Origin: JAQIBY01 sp046546095
Lineage (GTDB): Bacteria > Bacteroidota > Bacteroidia > Bacteroidales > ML635J-15
Assembly: GCA_046546095.1 (NCBI GenBank)
Contig: JBKGYK010000037.1
Location: 1-30,092, forward strand
Direction: 5' to 3'
DNA: 30,092 nucleotides
Each line of letters starts with the position of its first letter. Within the stretch, counting starts at the first letter, position 1. Under the pieces are notes generated by a model. The model was not told the origin of the DNA, did no database searches, and was given only the letters and a program-made list of their open reading frames with translations. Of the stretch, positions 1 through 7,988 are shown piece after piece. Both the position numbers and the translations under genes were made by a program.

Positions 1-17
1 CATTACCATTACCCACT

Positions 18-34
18 CCTGTCTGCCTTAGGCA
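18..34. repeat. Possible fragment of the intergenic repeat seen at the right end
   Basis: CCTGTCTGCC at 18-27 is identical to the core at 30063-30072, and TGCCT-T-AGGCA at 24-34 is a small palindrome. Ten shared bases could be chance, so this is a weak call. The rest of 1-151 holds a tandem ATTACC pair at 2-13 and AT-rich sequence, with no clear promoter. Confidence 0.3.
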
Positions 35-151
35 TGAAAGTTTGCAGTAGAACCTTTTCCGAATCAGAGCAAATACGATGCCGAATAAAATGTCTGTTGT
101 TTTTTTTGTATCTTGTACATGAAAAACCAAAACCCGGCGGGGAAAACTATC

Positions 152-943
152 ATGACAAACGAAGCACTAATCCAGCAACTGACTGCCCAATTTTATCAGG
201 ATGGTCTGCTTCTTGCCAAAGATCATCATGAAAAAAGCAAGAAAAATCAGCATTTCAGCAAAGACATGCTTTTGTCCGTAAGTGAAAATTTTTACGCCTA
301 CCTTGACAGCTTTCTGGATGATTTTGTCTGGTTTGCAAAAGAACAAAACAAAAAGATAGACTGTAAAAAAGGCTGTGATACATGTTGTTATCAGGCGGTA
401 TTTGTCAGTCCGTTTGAGGCCATTTATACCGCGGAATACATCAGGCAGCATTTCTCATCTGCTCAGCAGGAAAAGTTGCGAAAAAAAATTCGGGAAAAGC
501 ATCAGGTAACCGGTGACATGGATGCTGCTACATATCTGGCATACCGGCATGCCTGCCCGTTCCTGGATGAAAATGGCAGCTGCATTGTTCACAAAGTACG
601 TCCTGTAGCCTGCAGGCTGTTTCTCTCCTCTGAGGTTGATACATGTAAAGCAAGCCACAACAATCCAAAAGACATATCAATTTTTGCCCGTTTATATGAT
701 TTACCACTAAAAACAGGCCGAGCCTTTTGCGAAGGATTTAATCAATGGTTTGCCGATCGGGGAGTTCTTTCTCAAAACATCAAGCTGGAAGATGCCATAC
801 TGATCGCTATGGAGAATCCCAATGCAGCAGAAAAGTGGCTTCAGGGAGAAAAATGTTTCGATGCGAAATATACAGATGCAGACATTCAGGTATTTTCGCA
901 ATATATGGATCAAACCGGAACCGGCCTTGTCAATTTGGCATAA
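152..943 (+). CDS. YkgJ family cysteine-cluster protein (putative Zn/Fe-chelating)
   Basis: Predicted cytoplasmic protein of 263 residues. The family hallmark is visible: C71-KKG-C75-DT-C78-C79, followed by C135-PFL, C144-IVH and RPxAC154-R. This matches the YkgJ / CxxCxxCC family (PF03692), which is thought to bind zinc or an iron-sulfur cluster; no reaction is known for most members. No signal peptide or membrane segment is seen. I chose the ATG at 152 because the residues before it (from an ATG at 113) read like leader sequence; the longer form would add 13 residues. The gene stands alone, converging on eno. The C-terminal half after the cluster has no motif I recognise. Family assignment is firm, function is not. 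Confidence 0.82.
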   Translation: MTNEALIQQLTAQFYQDGLLLAKDHHEKSKKNQHFSKDMLLSVSENFYAYLDSFLDDFVWFAKEQNKKIDCKKGCDTCCYQAVFVSPFEAIYTAEYIRQHFSSAQQEKLRKKIREKHQVTGDMDAATYLAYRHACPFLDENGSCIVHKVRPVACRLFLSSEVDTCKASHNNPKDISIFARLYDLPLKTGRAFCEGFNQWFADRGVLSQNIKLEDAILIAMENPNAAEKWLQGEKCFDAKYTDADIQVFSQYMDQTGTGLVNLA

Positions 944-978
944 AAAAGGCCCCGGCATGAACATGGCGGAGCCTTTTT
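943..978. terminator. Bidirectional hairpin terminator between the YkgJ-type gene and eno
   Basis: AAAAAGGC at 943-950 pairs with GCCTTTTT at 971-978, and CCG at 952-954 can pair with CGG at 967-969 inside. The stem is flanked by A and T runs, so it can end transcription from both converging genes. It begins at the last base of the plus-strand stop codon. Confidence 0.8.
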
Positions 979-998
979 CAAACAAATGTACATACAAT

Positions 999-2285
999 TT
1001 ATTTGATGAATTTGAAATCCTTGCCGAGGTAATATGCATTATCGCCAAGAGCTTCTTCAATACGGATAAGTTGATTGTATTTGGCTATTCTGTCTGATCT
1101 TGATGCAGAGCCGGTTTTAATCATTCCTGTATTGAGTGCCACAGCAAGATCAGCGATGAAAGTATCTTCGGTTTCACCTGAGCGGTGACTGATGACAGAG
1201 GTAAAGGAGCTTCTGTGCGCAACATCAACTGCCTGAATTGTTTCAGAGAGTGTTCCAATCTGATTCACCTTAATAAGAATTGAATTGGCCACTGAATTTT
1301 GAATCCCACGGACCAGGCGTTTGACATTTGTGACAAACAAATCATCACCCACGAGCTGAACTTTATCGCCAATTTCGGCATTGAGTTTAGCCCATCCCTG
1401 CCAGTCGTCTTCGGCCAGGCCGTCTTCGATGGAAAGGATTGGATATTTTTCCACCCACTCGGACCAGTATTGAACCATATCATCAGAGGTGAGTTTCTTT
1501 CCATTGGATTTTAGCTCGTAGAGTTTGGATTCTTCATTGTAAAATTCCGACGCCGCAGGATCAAGTGCAATATACACATCCTCGCCTGGTTTGTATCCTG
1601 CTTTTTCCACAGCTTTCAGCACATATTCGATGGCTTCTTCGTTTGAACTGAGGCCCGGAGCAAAACCGCCCTCGTCGCCAACATTGGTTGAGAATCCGTT
1701 TTCTTTCAGTACAGCTTTGAGGTTGTGAAATATTTCCACACCCATTCTGAGTGCTTCGGAGAAAGTGGGAGCCCCAACCGGCATCACCATAAATTCCTGG
1801 AAGTCAATATTATTATCGGCATGTGAACCTCCGTTGAGGATATTCATCATAGGAATTGGCAGGGTATTGGCAGAAACTCCGCCAATGTAGCTATACAGGG
1901 GCATTCCGTGATACTGAGCAGCCGCCTGAGCTGCAGCAAGAGAAACACCAAGCATAGCATTGGCGCCAAGTTCCGATTTATTCTCTGTCCCGTCAAGTTG
2001 TATCAATGCCCGGTCCAGGCTGTTCTGGTCATCTACATAAAAGCCCTGCAGTGCTTCAGCGATGGTTTCGTTAACATTGTACACAGCCTGATTAACGGAT
2101 TTCCCCATGAATCTTTTTTCATCTCCGTCGCGCAGTTCCACGGCTTCGTGGACACCTGTGGAAGCGCCGGAGGGTACGGCTGCCCGCCCGATAATGCCAC
2201 TGTTGGTCATTACTTCAACTTCAATTGTAGGATTTCCTCTTGAGTCGAGGATTTGTCTTGCATGAATATTCGAAATTTGTGCCAT
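999..2285 (-). CDS. eno: Enolase (phosphopyruvate hydratase)
   Basis: Converts 2-phosphoglycerate to phosphoenolpyruvate in glycolysis and the reverse in gluconeogenesis; cytoplasmic. The 428-residue protein has usual family length. Visible active-site features are SHADNN at 154-159, E164, E205 in DEGGFAP, the Mg ligands D242, E287 and D314, K339 in the SILIKVNQIGT signature, and HRSGETED at 367-374. The start is the ATG at 2285 (MAQISN), matching family N termini; an upstream in-frame ATG at 2327 would add 14 residues from the post-operon leader. It lies downstream of rplQ in the same direction but beyond a terminator, so it needs readthrough or its own promoter; I see no TAnnTTTG box in 2286-2325. 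Confidence 0.98.
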   Translation of the reverse strand: MAQISNIHARQILDSRGNPTIEVEVMTNSGIIGRAAVPSGASTGVHEAVELRDGDEKRFMGKSVNQAVYNVNETIAEALQGFYVDDQNSLDRALIQLDGTENKSELGANAMLGVSLAAAQAAAQYHGMPLYSYIGGVSANTLPIPMMNILNGGSHADNNIDFQEFMVMPVGAPTFSEALRMGVEIFHNLKAVLKENGFSTNVGDEGGFAPGLSSNEEAIEYVLKAVEKAGYKPGEDVYIALDPAASEFYNEESKLYELKSNGKKLTSDDMVQYWSEWVEKYPILSIEDGLAEDDWQGWAKLNAEIGDKVQLVGDDLFVTNVKRLVRGIQNSVANSILIKVNQIGTLSETIQAVDVAHRSSFTSVISHRSGETEDTFIADLAVALNTGMIKTGSASRSDRIAKYNQLIRIEEALGDNAYYLGKDFKFIK

Positions 2286-2325
2286 AATTTTTTCAGTTTT
2301 AATGAATTTGCTGGTTAATATAAGC

Positions 2326-2352
2326 AAAAAAAAGGGAAGTTAAAAACCTCCC
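2326..2352 (-). terminator. Rho-independent terminator after rplQ, end of the ribosomal superoperon
   Basis: Read on the minus strand, GGGAGG (2352-2347) pairs with CTTCCC (2339-2334) with one G-T wobble across a 7-base loop, followed by eight T (2333-2326). It lies 27 bases past the rplQ stop codon and 40 bases before the eno start. Confidence 0.8.
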
Positions 2353-2379
2353 TGATTTGCTGTGTAAAAAATTATCGGA

Positions 2380-3015
2380 TTATTCTTTATCCTTTTTCTC
2401 GTCATTTTTGTCCCCTGCAGGTTTTTCAGTGTCAGCCTCAGGCTTACTTTCTTTCTTTCCGGCTTTGGGTTTATCTGCCTTTTCTTCGGCAGGTTTGGTT
2501 TCAGCCTTTGGTTTTTCGGTTTCAGCCTGTACTTCCTGTTTCGGTTTGCTTTCAGCTGTTTCCACCTGAGCGGTTTCTTTTTTCTTTGCACCGCTTCTGC
2601 CACGGCGTGTCCGTTTTTTCTTACTCTGCGCCTCTTCTTTTGCAGCAAGCATATTTTCGTTGTAATCTACCAGTTCAATAATACACATTTCAGCGTTATC
2701 GCCGAGCCGGTTTCCGGTTCTCAGAATACGTGTATATCCACCCGGGCGTTCACCGACTTTCACAATCACATTGCGAAAAAGCTCAGATACGGCGTCTTTA
2801 TCCTGGAGTTTTCTGAAAACTTCGCGGCGGTTATGTGTATTGTCCACTTTGGCTTTTGTAATCAGGGGCTCAAGGAATTTTTTGAGCGCTTTTGCTTTAG
2901 CCTGAGTGGTATTGATGCGTTTGTGCATTATCAGCGAACTGGCCATATTGCCCAGCATGGCTTTACGGTGTGCACTTTGTCTTCCTAAATGATTGAATCC
3001 TTTTCTATGTCTCAT
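2380..3015 (-). CDS. rplQ: 50S ribosomal protein L17 with long charged C-terminal tail
   Basis: Large-subunit protein bound near the polypeptide exit region. Residues 1 to about 120 are the conserved core (MRHRKGFNHLGR start, then the segment ERPGGYTRILRTGNRLGDNA at 89-108). Residues 121-211 form a low-complexity tail rich in Lys, Glu, Pro and Ala, first strongly basic (KKKRTRRGRSGAKKK near 132-146), then mixed-charge with repeated EKPKAE/KPxAE-like units; it is predicted disordered. E. coli L17 has 127 residues, so the tail is an addition of about 90; some extension is common in Bacteroidota. Last gene of the alpha segment, 11 bases after rpoA. Confidence 0.97.
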   Translation of the reverse strand: MRHRKGFNHLGRQSAHRKAMLGNMASSLIMHKRINTTQAKAKALKKFLEPLITKAKVDNTHNRREVFRKLQDKDAVSELFRNVIVKVGERPGGYTRILRTGNRLGDNAEMCIIELVDYNENMLAAKEEAQSKKKRTRRGRSGAKKKETAQVETAESKPKQEVQAETEKPKAETKPAEEKADKPKAGKKESKPEADTEKPAGDKNDEKKDKE

Positions 3016-3026
3016 CGCTAATCCGT

Positions 3027-4019
3027 TTATTCCTTGTCTAACTTGTATTTTGAAATATCCAGCCCAAAGTTCAGGTTAAGATTTGAGAGCAAATCTTCGA
3101 GTTCGGTGAGGGATTTCTTACCGAAGTTTCTGAATTTGAGCAGGTCATTTTTGTTGTATTGCACCAGGTCTCCCAGGGTTTCCACATCGGCTGCTTTGAG
3201 GCAGTTCAATGCTCTTACGGAGAGGTCGAGATCCACGAGTTTGGTTTTCAGGAGTTGTCTCATGTGGAGAACTTCCTCGTCAAACTCTTCGTTGTCGAAA
3301 CTTTCTTCCCTGTCGAGAGTAATTTTCTCATCGCTAAAGAGCATAAAATGCTGTATCAGGATTTTTGCAGCTTCTTTCAGTGCATCTTTGGGATGAATGG
3401 ACCCGTCGGTTTCGATTTCGAAAAGTAATTTTTCGTAATCCGTTTTCTGCTCTACACGTACATTTTCAATGCTGTATTGTACATTTTTGATGGGTGTAAA
3501 AACTGAACCGATTGGGATCAAACCGATTTCTTCTTCTTCGGGCACATTTTCTTCAGGTGAGACGTATCCACGTCCTTTACTGACATTAATTTCTAATTTG
3601 AGTGTCACATCGGGCTCCATGTGGCAGATTTCGAGATCAGGATTAAGAATTTTAAATCCTGTCAGGAATTTACCAATGTCACCGGCTTTGAATACATCAC
3701 TACCGGAGATTGTGACCGTTACTTTTTCACCGTCGAAGTCTTCAATCTGCTGTTTAAATCTAACTTGTTTAAGTTGCAGAACGATTTCGGTGACATCTTC
3801 AATGACACCTTTGATGGTAGAAAATTCATGGTCGACACTGTCGATTTTCACACCGGTGATAGCATGTCCTTCGAGAGATGACAGAAGAATTCTTCTGAGT
3901 GCATTTCCGATGGTGATACCATACCCGGGTTCGAGTGGTCTGAATTCAAATTTGCCGTGTGATTCGTCTGCCTCAAGCATGACGACTTTATCCGGTTTTT
4001 GGAAAGGTATAACAGCCAT
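3027..4019 (-). CDS. rpoA: DNA-directed RNA polymerase subunit alpha
   Basis: Assembly platform of RNA polymerase and contact for activators and UP elements. The 330-residue protein shows the N-terminal domain (residues 1 to about 230) with the conserved GNALRRILLSSLEGHAIT stretch near 38-55, and a C-terminal domain (about 255-320) with LDLSVRALNCLKAADVETLGDL and the RNFGKKSLTELEDLL helix-hairpin-helix. An acidic linker (around 230-250, including DREESFDNEEFDEEV) joins them. Located between rpsD and rplQ as in most bacteria, so polymerase and ribosome synthesis are coupled. Confidence 0.98.
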   Translation of the reverse strand: MAVIPFQKPDKVVMLEADESHGKFEFRPLEPGYGITIGNALRRILLSSLEGHAITGVKIDSVDHEFSTIKGVIEDVTEIVLQLKQVRFKQQIEDFDGEKVTVTISGSDVFKAGDIGKFLTGFKILNPDLEICHMEPDVTLKLEINVSKGRGYVSPEENVPEEEEIGLIPIGSVFTPIKNVQYSIENVRVEQKTDYEKLLFEIETDGSIHPKDALKEAAKILIQHFMLFSDEKITLDREESFDNEEFDEEVLHMRQLLKTKLVDLDLSVRALNCLKAADVETLGDLVQYNKNDLLKFRNFGKKSLTELEDLLSNLNLNFGLDISKYKLDKE

Positions 4020-4036
4020 AAAAATAGGATTATGGA

Positions 4037-4645
4037 TTATTTAGAATACAATTCAACAATTAACTGCTCTTCAATGTTCTCAGGAATTTCTTCCCTTTCG
4101 GGCAAATTAAGGAATTTACCTGCCATTTGGTCATTATCCCACTCCAACCATGAAAATTTAGTATGGTTAGCAGAATTCAGGGAATCGGTAATTACCTCAA
4201 GTGCTTTGGAACGTTCGCGTACACCCACGATATCTCCGGGTTTTACGCGGAAAGATGGTATATTAACAACATCGCCGTTAACGACAATGTGCCTGTGTGA
4301 GACGAGCTGCCTGGCAGCCTGTCTTGTTGGTGCGACACCCAATCTGAACACAACATTGTCTAGCCGTGATTCGAGTAGTTGGAGCAGTACAACACCAGTA
4401 ACACCTTTTGCACTGTGTGCTTTCCGGAAAAGATTTGAAAACTGTTTTTCCAGTACACCGTAGGTATATTTTGCTTTTTGTTTTTCTTTCAATTGCGTGC
4501 CATATTCGGAGACTTTCCGTCTTCTGCGGTTATTTCCATGTTGTCCCGGCGGATAGTTCTTATTCTCGAAATATTTATCGGGGCCGAATATGGGTTCTCC
4601 AAGCTTTCTTGCAATCTTTGATTTTGGTCCTGTGTATCTTGCCAT
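4037..4645 (-). CDS. rpsD: 30S ribosomal protein S4
   Basis: Primary 16S rRNA binder that nucleates 30S body assembly; in E. coli also a translational repressor of the alpha operon. The 202-residue protein shows the N-terminal domain (MARYTGPKSKIARKLG) and the S4 RNA-binding domain with LLQLLESRLDNVVFRLGVAPTRQAARQLVSHRHIVVNG around 107-145. The N-terminal region has no cysteines, so it is the zinc-free form of S4. There is no long leader for an S4 repressor structure: the gaps to rpsK and rpoA are 21 and 17 bases. Confidence 0.98.
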   Translation of the reverse strand: MARYTGPKSKIARKLGEPIFGPDKYFENKNYPPGQHGNNRRRRKVSEYGTQLKEKQKAKYTYGVLEKQFSNLFRKAHSAKGVTGVVLLQLLESRLDNVVFRLGVAPTRQAARQLVSHRHIVVNGDVVNIPSFRVKPGDIVGVRERSKALEVITDSLNSANHTKFSWLEWDNDQMAGKFLNLPEREEIPENIEEQLIVELYSK

Positions 4646-4666
4646 GAATCTAATTTGTTAGTATTG

Positions 4667-5059
4667 TTACACTCTTCTTCTTTTGGATGGTCTGCAACCA
4701 TTATGTGGCAATGGTGTTACATCAATGATCTCTGTCACTTCAATTCCGGAATTATGAATTGCTCTGATGGCCGATTCACGACCTGAGCCCGGGCCTTTAA
4801 CATACACCTTTACTTTACGCAATCCTGCATCATATGCAACTTTGGCGCAATCTTCTGCAGCAACCTGAGCTGCATACGGTGTGTTCTTTTTGCTTCCGCG
4901 AAACCCTCTTTTTCCTGATGACGACCAGCTGATAACCTGACCATCGCTGTTGGTCAGACTGATAATGATATTGTTAAATGATGAATGGATATGGGCCTGC
5001 CCATTGGCATCCACTTTAACAACGCGTTTCCTGGTAACTTTTGTCTTCTTCTTTGCCAT
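4667..5059 (-). CDS. rpsK: 30S ribosomal protein S11
   Basis: Platform protein of the small subunit that lines the mRNA exit channel with S7 and S18. The 130-residue sequence has the family features: a basic N terminus (MAKKKTKVTRKRVVKVD), AHIHSSFNNIIISLT, SSGKRGFRGSKKNTPYAAQ, KVYVKGPGSGRESAIRA and the C-terminal VTPLPHNGCRPSKRRRV. It follows rpsM by 12 bases and precedes rpsD. Confidence 0.98.
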   Translation of the reverse strand: MAKKKTKVTRKRVVKVDANGQAHIHSSFNNIIISLTNSDGQVISWSSSGKRGFRGSKKNTPYAAQVAAEDCAKVAYDAGLRKVKVYVKGPGSGRESAIRAIHNSGIEVTEIIDVTPLPHNGCRPSKRRRV

Positions 5060-5071
5060 ATACTAAACGAT

Positions 5072-5443
5072 TTAAACAGCTTTCTTTTTGTTTGCGATGG
5101 TTTTCTTTTTACCGCGCCGTGTACGGGCATTGTTCTTGGTATTTTGTCCTCTCAATGGTAAACCTGTACGGTGGCGGATACCACGATATGAACCAATATC
5201 CATAAGGCGTTTGATATCCATTTGTACACGTGATCTGAGTTCACCTTCAAGGATGTAATCCTCAAGTACATTACGAATGGCAGACAGTTGTTCATCTGTC
5301 CATTCTTCAGCTTTGATATTGGGATCTACCTCTGCTTTTTCCAGAATTTCCAAAGCCCGGCTTTTCCCGATTCCGTAAACGTAGGTTAGAGCAATTGCTC
5401 CTCTCTTATTGTTGGGTATGTCAACACCAGCGATTCTTGCCAT
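5072..5443 (-). CDS. rpsM: 30S ribosomal protein S13
   Basis: Head protein of the small subunit; contacts P-site tRNA and forms bridges to L5. The 123-residue protein has the helix-two-turn-helix core (MARIAGVDIPNNKRGAIALTY and GIGKSRALEIL) and the basic C-terminal tail with RGIRHRTGLPLRGQNTKNNARTRRGKKK that reaches the decoding centre. It follows rpmJ after 35 bases. Confidence 0.98.
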   Translation of the reverse strand: MARIAGVDIPNNKRGAIALTYVYGIGKSRALEILEKAEVDPNIKAEEWTDEQLSAIRNVLEDYILEGELRSRVQMDIKRLMDIGSYRGIRHRTGLPLRGQNTKNNARTRRGKKKTIANKKKAV

Positions 5444-5478
5444 ATTGTTTATTTATTTTAGTTTTTTCACTCAATTTA

Positions 5479-5595
5479 TTAACCCTGACGCATTTTAAAC
5501 TTAGGGTTTTTCTTATCAATAACGTAAATACGTCCTTTTCGTTTCACAACCTTAGATGTTGAGCTGCGTTTTTTTACTGATGCTCTTACTTTCAT
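5479..5595 (-). CDS. rpmJ: 50S ribosomal protein L36, zinc-free form
   Basis: The protein has 38 residues, the normal family length. It begins MKVRASVKKRSSTSKVV and ends KKNPKFKMRQG. The four zinc ligands of the classical form (C11, C14, C27, H33) are replaced by Ser, Ser, Asp and Phe, so it cannot hold the zinc ribbon. L36 sits in the large subunit near the base of the stalk. It lies between infA and rpsM, its standard place. Confident because of length, both conserved ends and position. Confidence 0.96.
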   Translation of the reverse strand: MKVRASVKKRSSTSKVVKRKGRIYVIDKKNPKFKMRQG

Positions 5596-5612
5596 AGCAA
5601 TTTTTTCTTCTG

Positions 5613-5831
5613 TTATTTATATCTGAATGTTATTCTTCCTTTCGTTAAATCGTAAGGAGACATTTCTACTTTCACCCTGTCTCCCGGCAGAATTTTGATG
5701 TAATGCATCCTCATCTTACCGGATATATGAGCAGTAATAACGTGTCCGTTCTCGAGTTCTACCCGGAACATTGCGTTAGACAATGCTTCAATGATTGTCC
5801 CATCTTGTTCTATAGACGGTTGTTTTGCCAT
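5613..5831 (-). CDS. infA: Translation initiation factor IF-1
   Basis: Binds the 30S A site during initiation, with IF2 and IF3. The 72-residue protein is a single S1-type OB fold: MAKQPSIEQDGTIIEALSNAMFRVELENGH, then HISGKMRMHYIKILPGDRVKVEMSPYDLTKGRITFRYK, close to the family consensus. A purine-rich stretch at the end of map (AGAGGAG, about 10 bases before the ATG) could act as a ribosome binding site, but it is also map coding sequence. Five bases separate the two genes. Confidence 0.98.
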   Translation of the reverse strand: MAKQPSIEQDGTIIEALSNAMFRVELENGHVITAHISGKMRMHYIKILPGDRVKVEMSPYDLTKGRITFRYK

Positions 5832-5836
5832 AAATA

Positions 5837-6625
5837 TTATTCTCCTCTTTTTTGATTCACTGCTTTATCAATGATGCTGAAATCCGACAGAATATCAGCT
5901 TTATCTTTTCTCACTGCCATTGTATGTTCAAAATGTGCAGCCGGTTTGTTATCACGGGTCCGGATAGTCCAGCCATCGTCTTCCTGTGTGATAAACCGTT
6001 TCCCCAGAGTAATCATTGGTTCTACAGCTATGCACATTCCAGCCTGCAATTTTGGTCCGGTTCCTCGTCTGCCAAAATTCGGTACTTCCGGACTTTCATG
6101 CAAATCTTTTCCGATGCCGTGTCCAACAAGCTCCCGAACTACACCGTATCCGGCTTGTTCAGAATGGGACTGAACTGCGTATCCGATATCTCCAACCCGC
6201 TTACCTTCTTTCACAACTTCGATTGCCTTATAAAGGGCTTCACGTGTGATTTTCAATAATCTTCTCACTTTTTCATCCACTTCCCCTACCTCAAATGTAT
6301 AGCAGGAGTCTCCATGAAATCCGTTTTTATAGACACCGATATCGATTGAAACCACATCCCCGTCTTGCAGGATATAATCCCCGGGAATACCATGAACAAC
6401 AACATCATTTACAGAGATACAAACCGACTTCGGGAAACCGGCATAATTCAGGAATCCCGGCACAGCGCCATGATCCCGGATAAACTCATCTGCAATTTTA
6501 TCAAGTGCTGCTGTTGAGATACCGGGTTCAATGCTTTGAGCAAGCCGGGCATGTGTCATAGACACCAGTTGGTTGCTCTGCCGCATCAGTTCGATTTCTT
6601 CCTCTGTTTTCAAATAAATCATCAA
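5837..6625 (-). CDS. map: Type I methionine aminopeptidase
   Basis: Removes the initiator methionine from nascent proteins; cytoplasmic, ribosome-associated metalloenzyme. The 262-residue protein carries the pita-bread fold ligands D95, D106 (SIDIGVYKNGFHGDSC), H169 (GHGIGKDLHESP), E202 (AVEPMI) and E233 (FEHTMAV), plus H79 of VVHGIP. It lacks an N-terminal zinc finger, as in type Ia bacterial enzymes. Two ATG codons in a row open the gene (6625 and 6622). It directly follows secY, without the adk gene found between them in many Firmicutes. Confidence 0.97.
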   Translation of the reverse strand: MMIYLKTEEEIELMRQSNQLVSMTHARLAQSIEPGISTAALDKIADEFIRDHGAVPGFLNYAGFPKSVCISVNDVVVHGIPGDYILQDGDVVSIDIGVYKNGFHGDSCYTFEVGEVDEKVRRLLKITREALYKAIEVVKEGKRVGDIGYAVQSHSEQAGYGVVRELVGHGIGKDLHESPEVPNFGRRGTGPKLQAGMCIAVEPMITLGKRFITQEDDGWTIRTRDNKPAAHFEHTMAVRKDKADILSDFSIIDKAVNQKRGE

Positions 6626-6644
6626 AGAACGTTTTATTCTTTCT

Positions 6645-7985
6645 TTATAATGCAGAAGCTGTTTGTCCTCTGCCTTTGATTCTGCCGGATTTGGTCAATC
6701 CATCATAATGACGCATCAGCAGATGTGATTCTATTTGTTGCAATGTATCCAGCACAACACCGACCAGGATAAGCAGGGAAGTTCCTCCAAAGAACTGCGC
6801 AAACTGATTGTTAACACCGGCCAGTGTAGCAAATGCCGGAAGGATTGCAACGATAGCCAGGAATATCGATCCGGGCAGGGTAATCCTTGACATGATACTA
6901 TCCATAAATTCGACGGTTTTCTTACCGGGTTTCACACCGGGAATAAACCCGCCATTCTTTTTCATATCTTCGGCCATCTGTTGCGGATTCACCGTTACAG
7001 CGGTATAGAAATAGGTAAACAGGATAATCATGATGGCAAACACAAGGTTATACCAGAAACCTGTATAATCAGCAAAAGCAGCACCAAAGTTACTCATTGT
7101 ATCGGAATCACTGAAACCGGAAATCATGATAGGTACGAACATCAATGCCTGAGCAAAGATAATCGGCATAACTCCTGCAGCATTCACTTTAAGCGGAATG
7201 TATTGTCTGACACCACCGTATTGTCTGTTTCCGACCACACGTTTGGCGTACTGCACGGGTATTCTACGCACGGCCTGCACGAGAGCGATGGTAAGCATAA
7301 AGACAACGAACAGGATAACAAGTTCCACCAGGAGCATGATAAGTCCACCGGCCTGAGCTGAGAATCTTGAAACGACTTCCTGCGCAAAGGCCAGAGGCAA
7401 ATTTGCGATAATACCAATCATGATAATGAGTGAAATACCGTTTCCTATCCCTTTATCCGTGATACGCTCACCAAGCCACATAACAAACATCGTTCCTGCG
7501 GTAAGAATAATCACTGAGCTGATTGTAAACAGTGTTCCTCTGATAGCAAAAGCTTCCGGTGGCAACTGTGTATGCAGATTTGCGATGTAAGAAGGAGCTT
7601 GCAGCAGGAGAATACCAACGGTCAGATAACGGGTTATCTGGTTGATACGTTTTCTGCCACTTTCACCCTCTCGTTGCAATTTCTGGAAATAAGGCACTGC
7701 AATACCCAGGAGCTGAACTACAATTGAAGCAGAGATATAAGGCATAATACCCAGCCCAAAGACAGAAGCCCTTGAAAAGGCACCACCGGAGAACATATCC
7801 AACAGCCCGAGTACCCCTTTTGATGTTTGCTCTTCAAGTCCTGTGAGCATATTTGGGTCCACACCGGGCAATACAACATGGCTACCGAGTCTGTAAATCA
7901 GAATAAGGCCAAGGGTAGTAAGGATCCTTTTTCTAAGGTCCTCAATACGCCAGATATTTCTTAATGTTTCAATAAAACGTTTCAT
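6645..7985 (-). CDS. secY: Preprotein translocase subunit SecY
   Basis: Channel subunit of the SecYEG translocon in the inner membrane. The 446-residue protein has about ten hydrophobic segments. Recognisable regions are the N terminus (IWRIEDLRKRILTTLGLILIYRLGSH), the plug-region GGAFSRASVFGLGIMPYISASIVVQLL, GIGNGISLIIMIGI, and the ribosome-binding cytoplasmic loop with RRIPVQYAKRVVG. It starts three bases after the rplO stop, so the two are probably translationally coupled. Membership of the spc segment ties membrane insertion capacity to ribosome output. Confidence 0.98.
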   Translation of the reverse strand: MKRFIETLRNIWRIEDLRKRILTTLGLILIYRLGSHVVLPGVDPNMLTGLEEQTSKGVLGLLDMFSGGAFSRASVFGLGIMPYISASIVVQLLGIAVPYFQKLQREGESGRKRINQITRYLTVGILLLQAPSYIANLHTQLPPEAFAIRGTLFTISSVIILTAGTMFVMWLGERITDKGIGNGISLIIMIGIIANLPLAFAQEVVSRFSAQAGGLIMLLVELVILFVVFMLTIALVQAVRRIPVQYAKRVVGNRQYGGVRQYIPLKVNAAGVMPIIFAQALMFVPIMISGFSDSDTMSNFGAAFADYTGFWYNLVFAIMIILFTYFYTAVTVNPQQMAEDMKKNGGFIPGVKPGKKTVEFMDSIMSRITLPGSIFLAIVAILPAFATLAGVNNQFAQFFGGTSLLILVGVVLDTLQQIESHLLMRHYDGLTKSGRIKGRGQTASAL

Positions 7986-7988
7986 CCA

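Noticed and set aside
99..120. T-run and TATCTTG upstream of the YkgJ-type gene as a promoter
   Set aside because: It lacks one T of the -7 consensus and has no TTTG at the right distance.
2340..2648. 102-codon lysine/arginine-rich frame over the rplQ tail
   Set aside because: It is the +1 frame of the Lys/Glu/Pro-rich L17 tail; low-complexity coding DNA produces such basic shadow frames, and no frameshift in rplQ is needed.
3469..4044. 191-codon plus-strand reading frame opposite rpoA
   Set aside because: Shadow of rpoA; serine- and leucine-rich composition without a recognisable domain.
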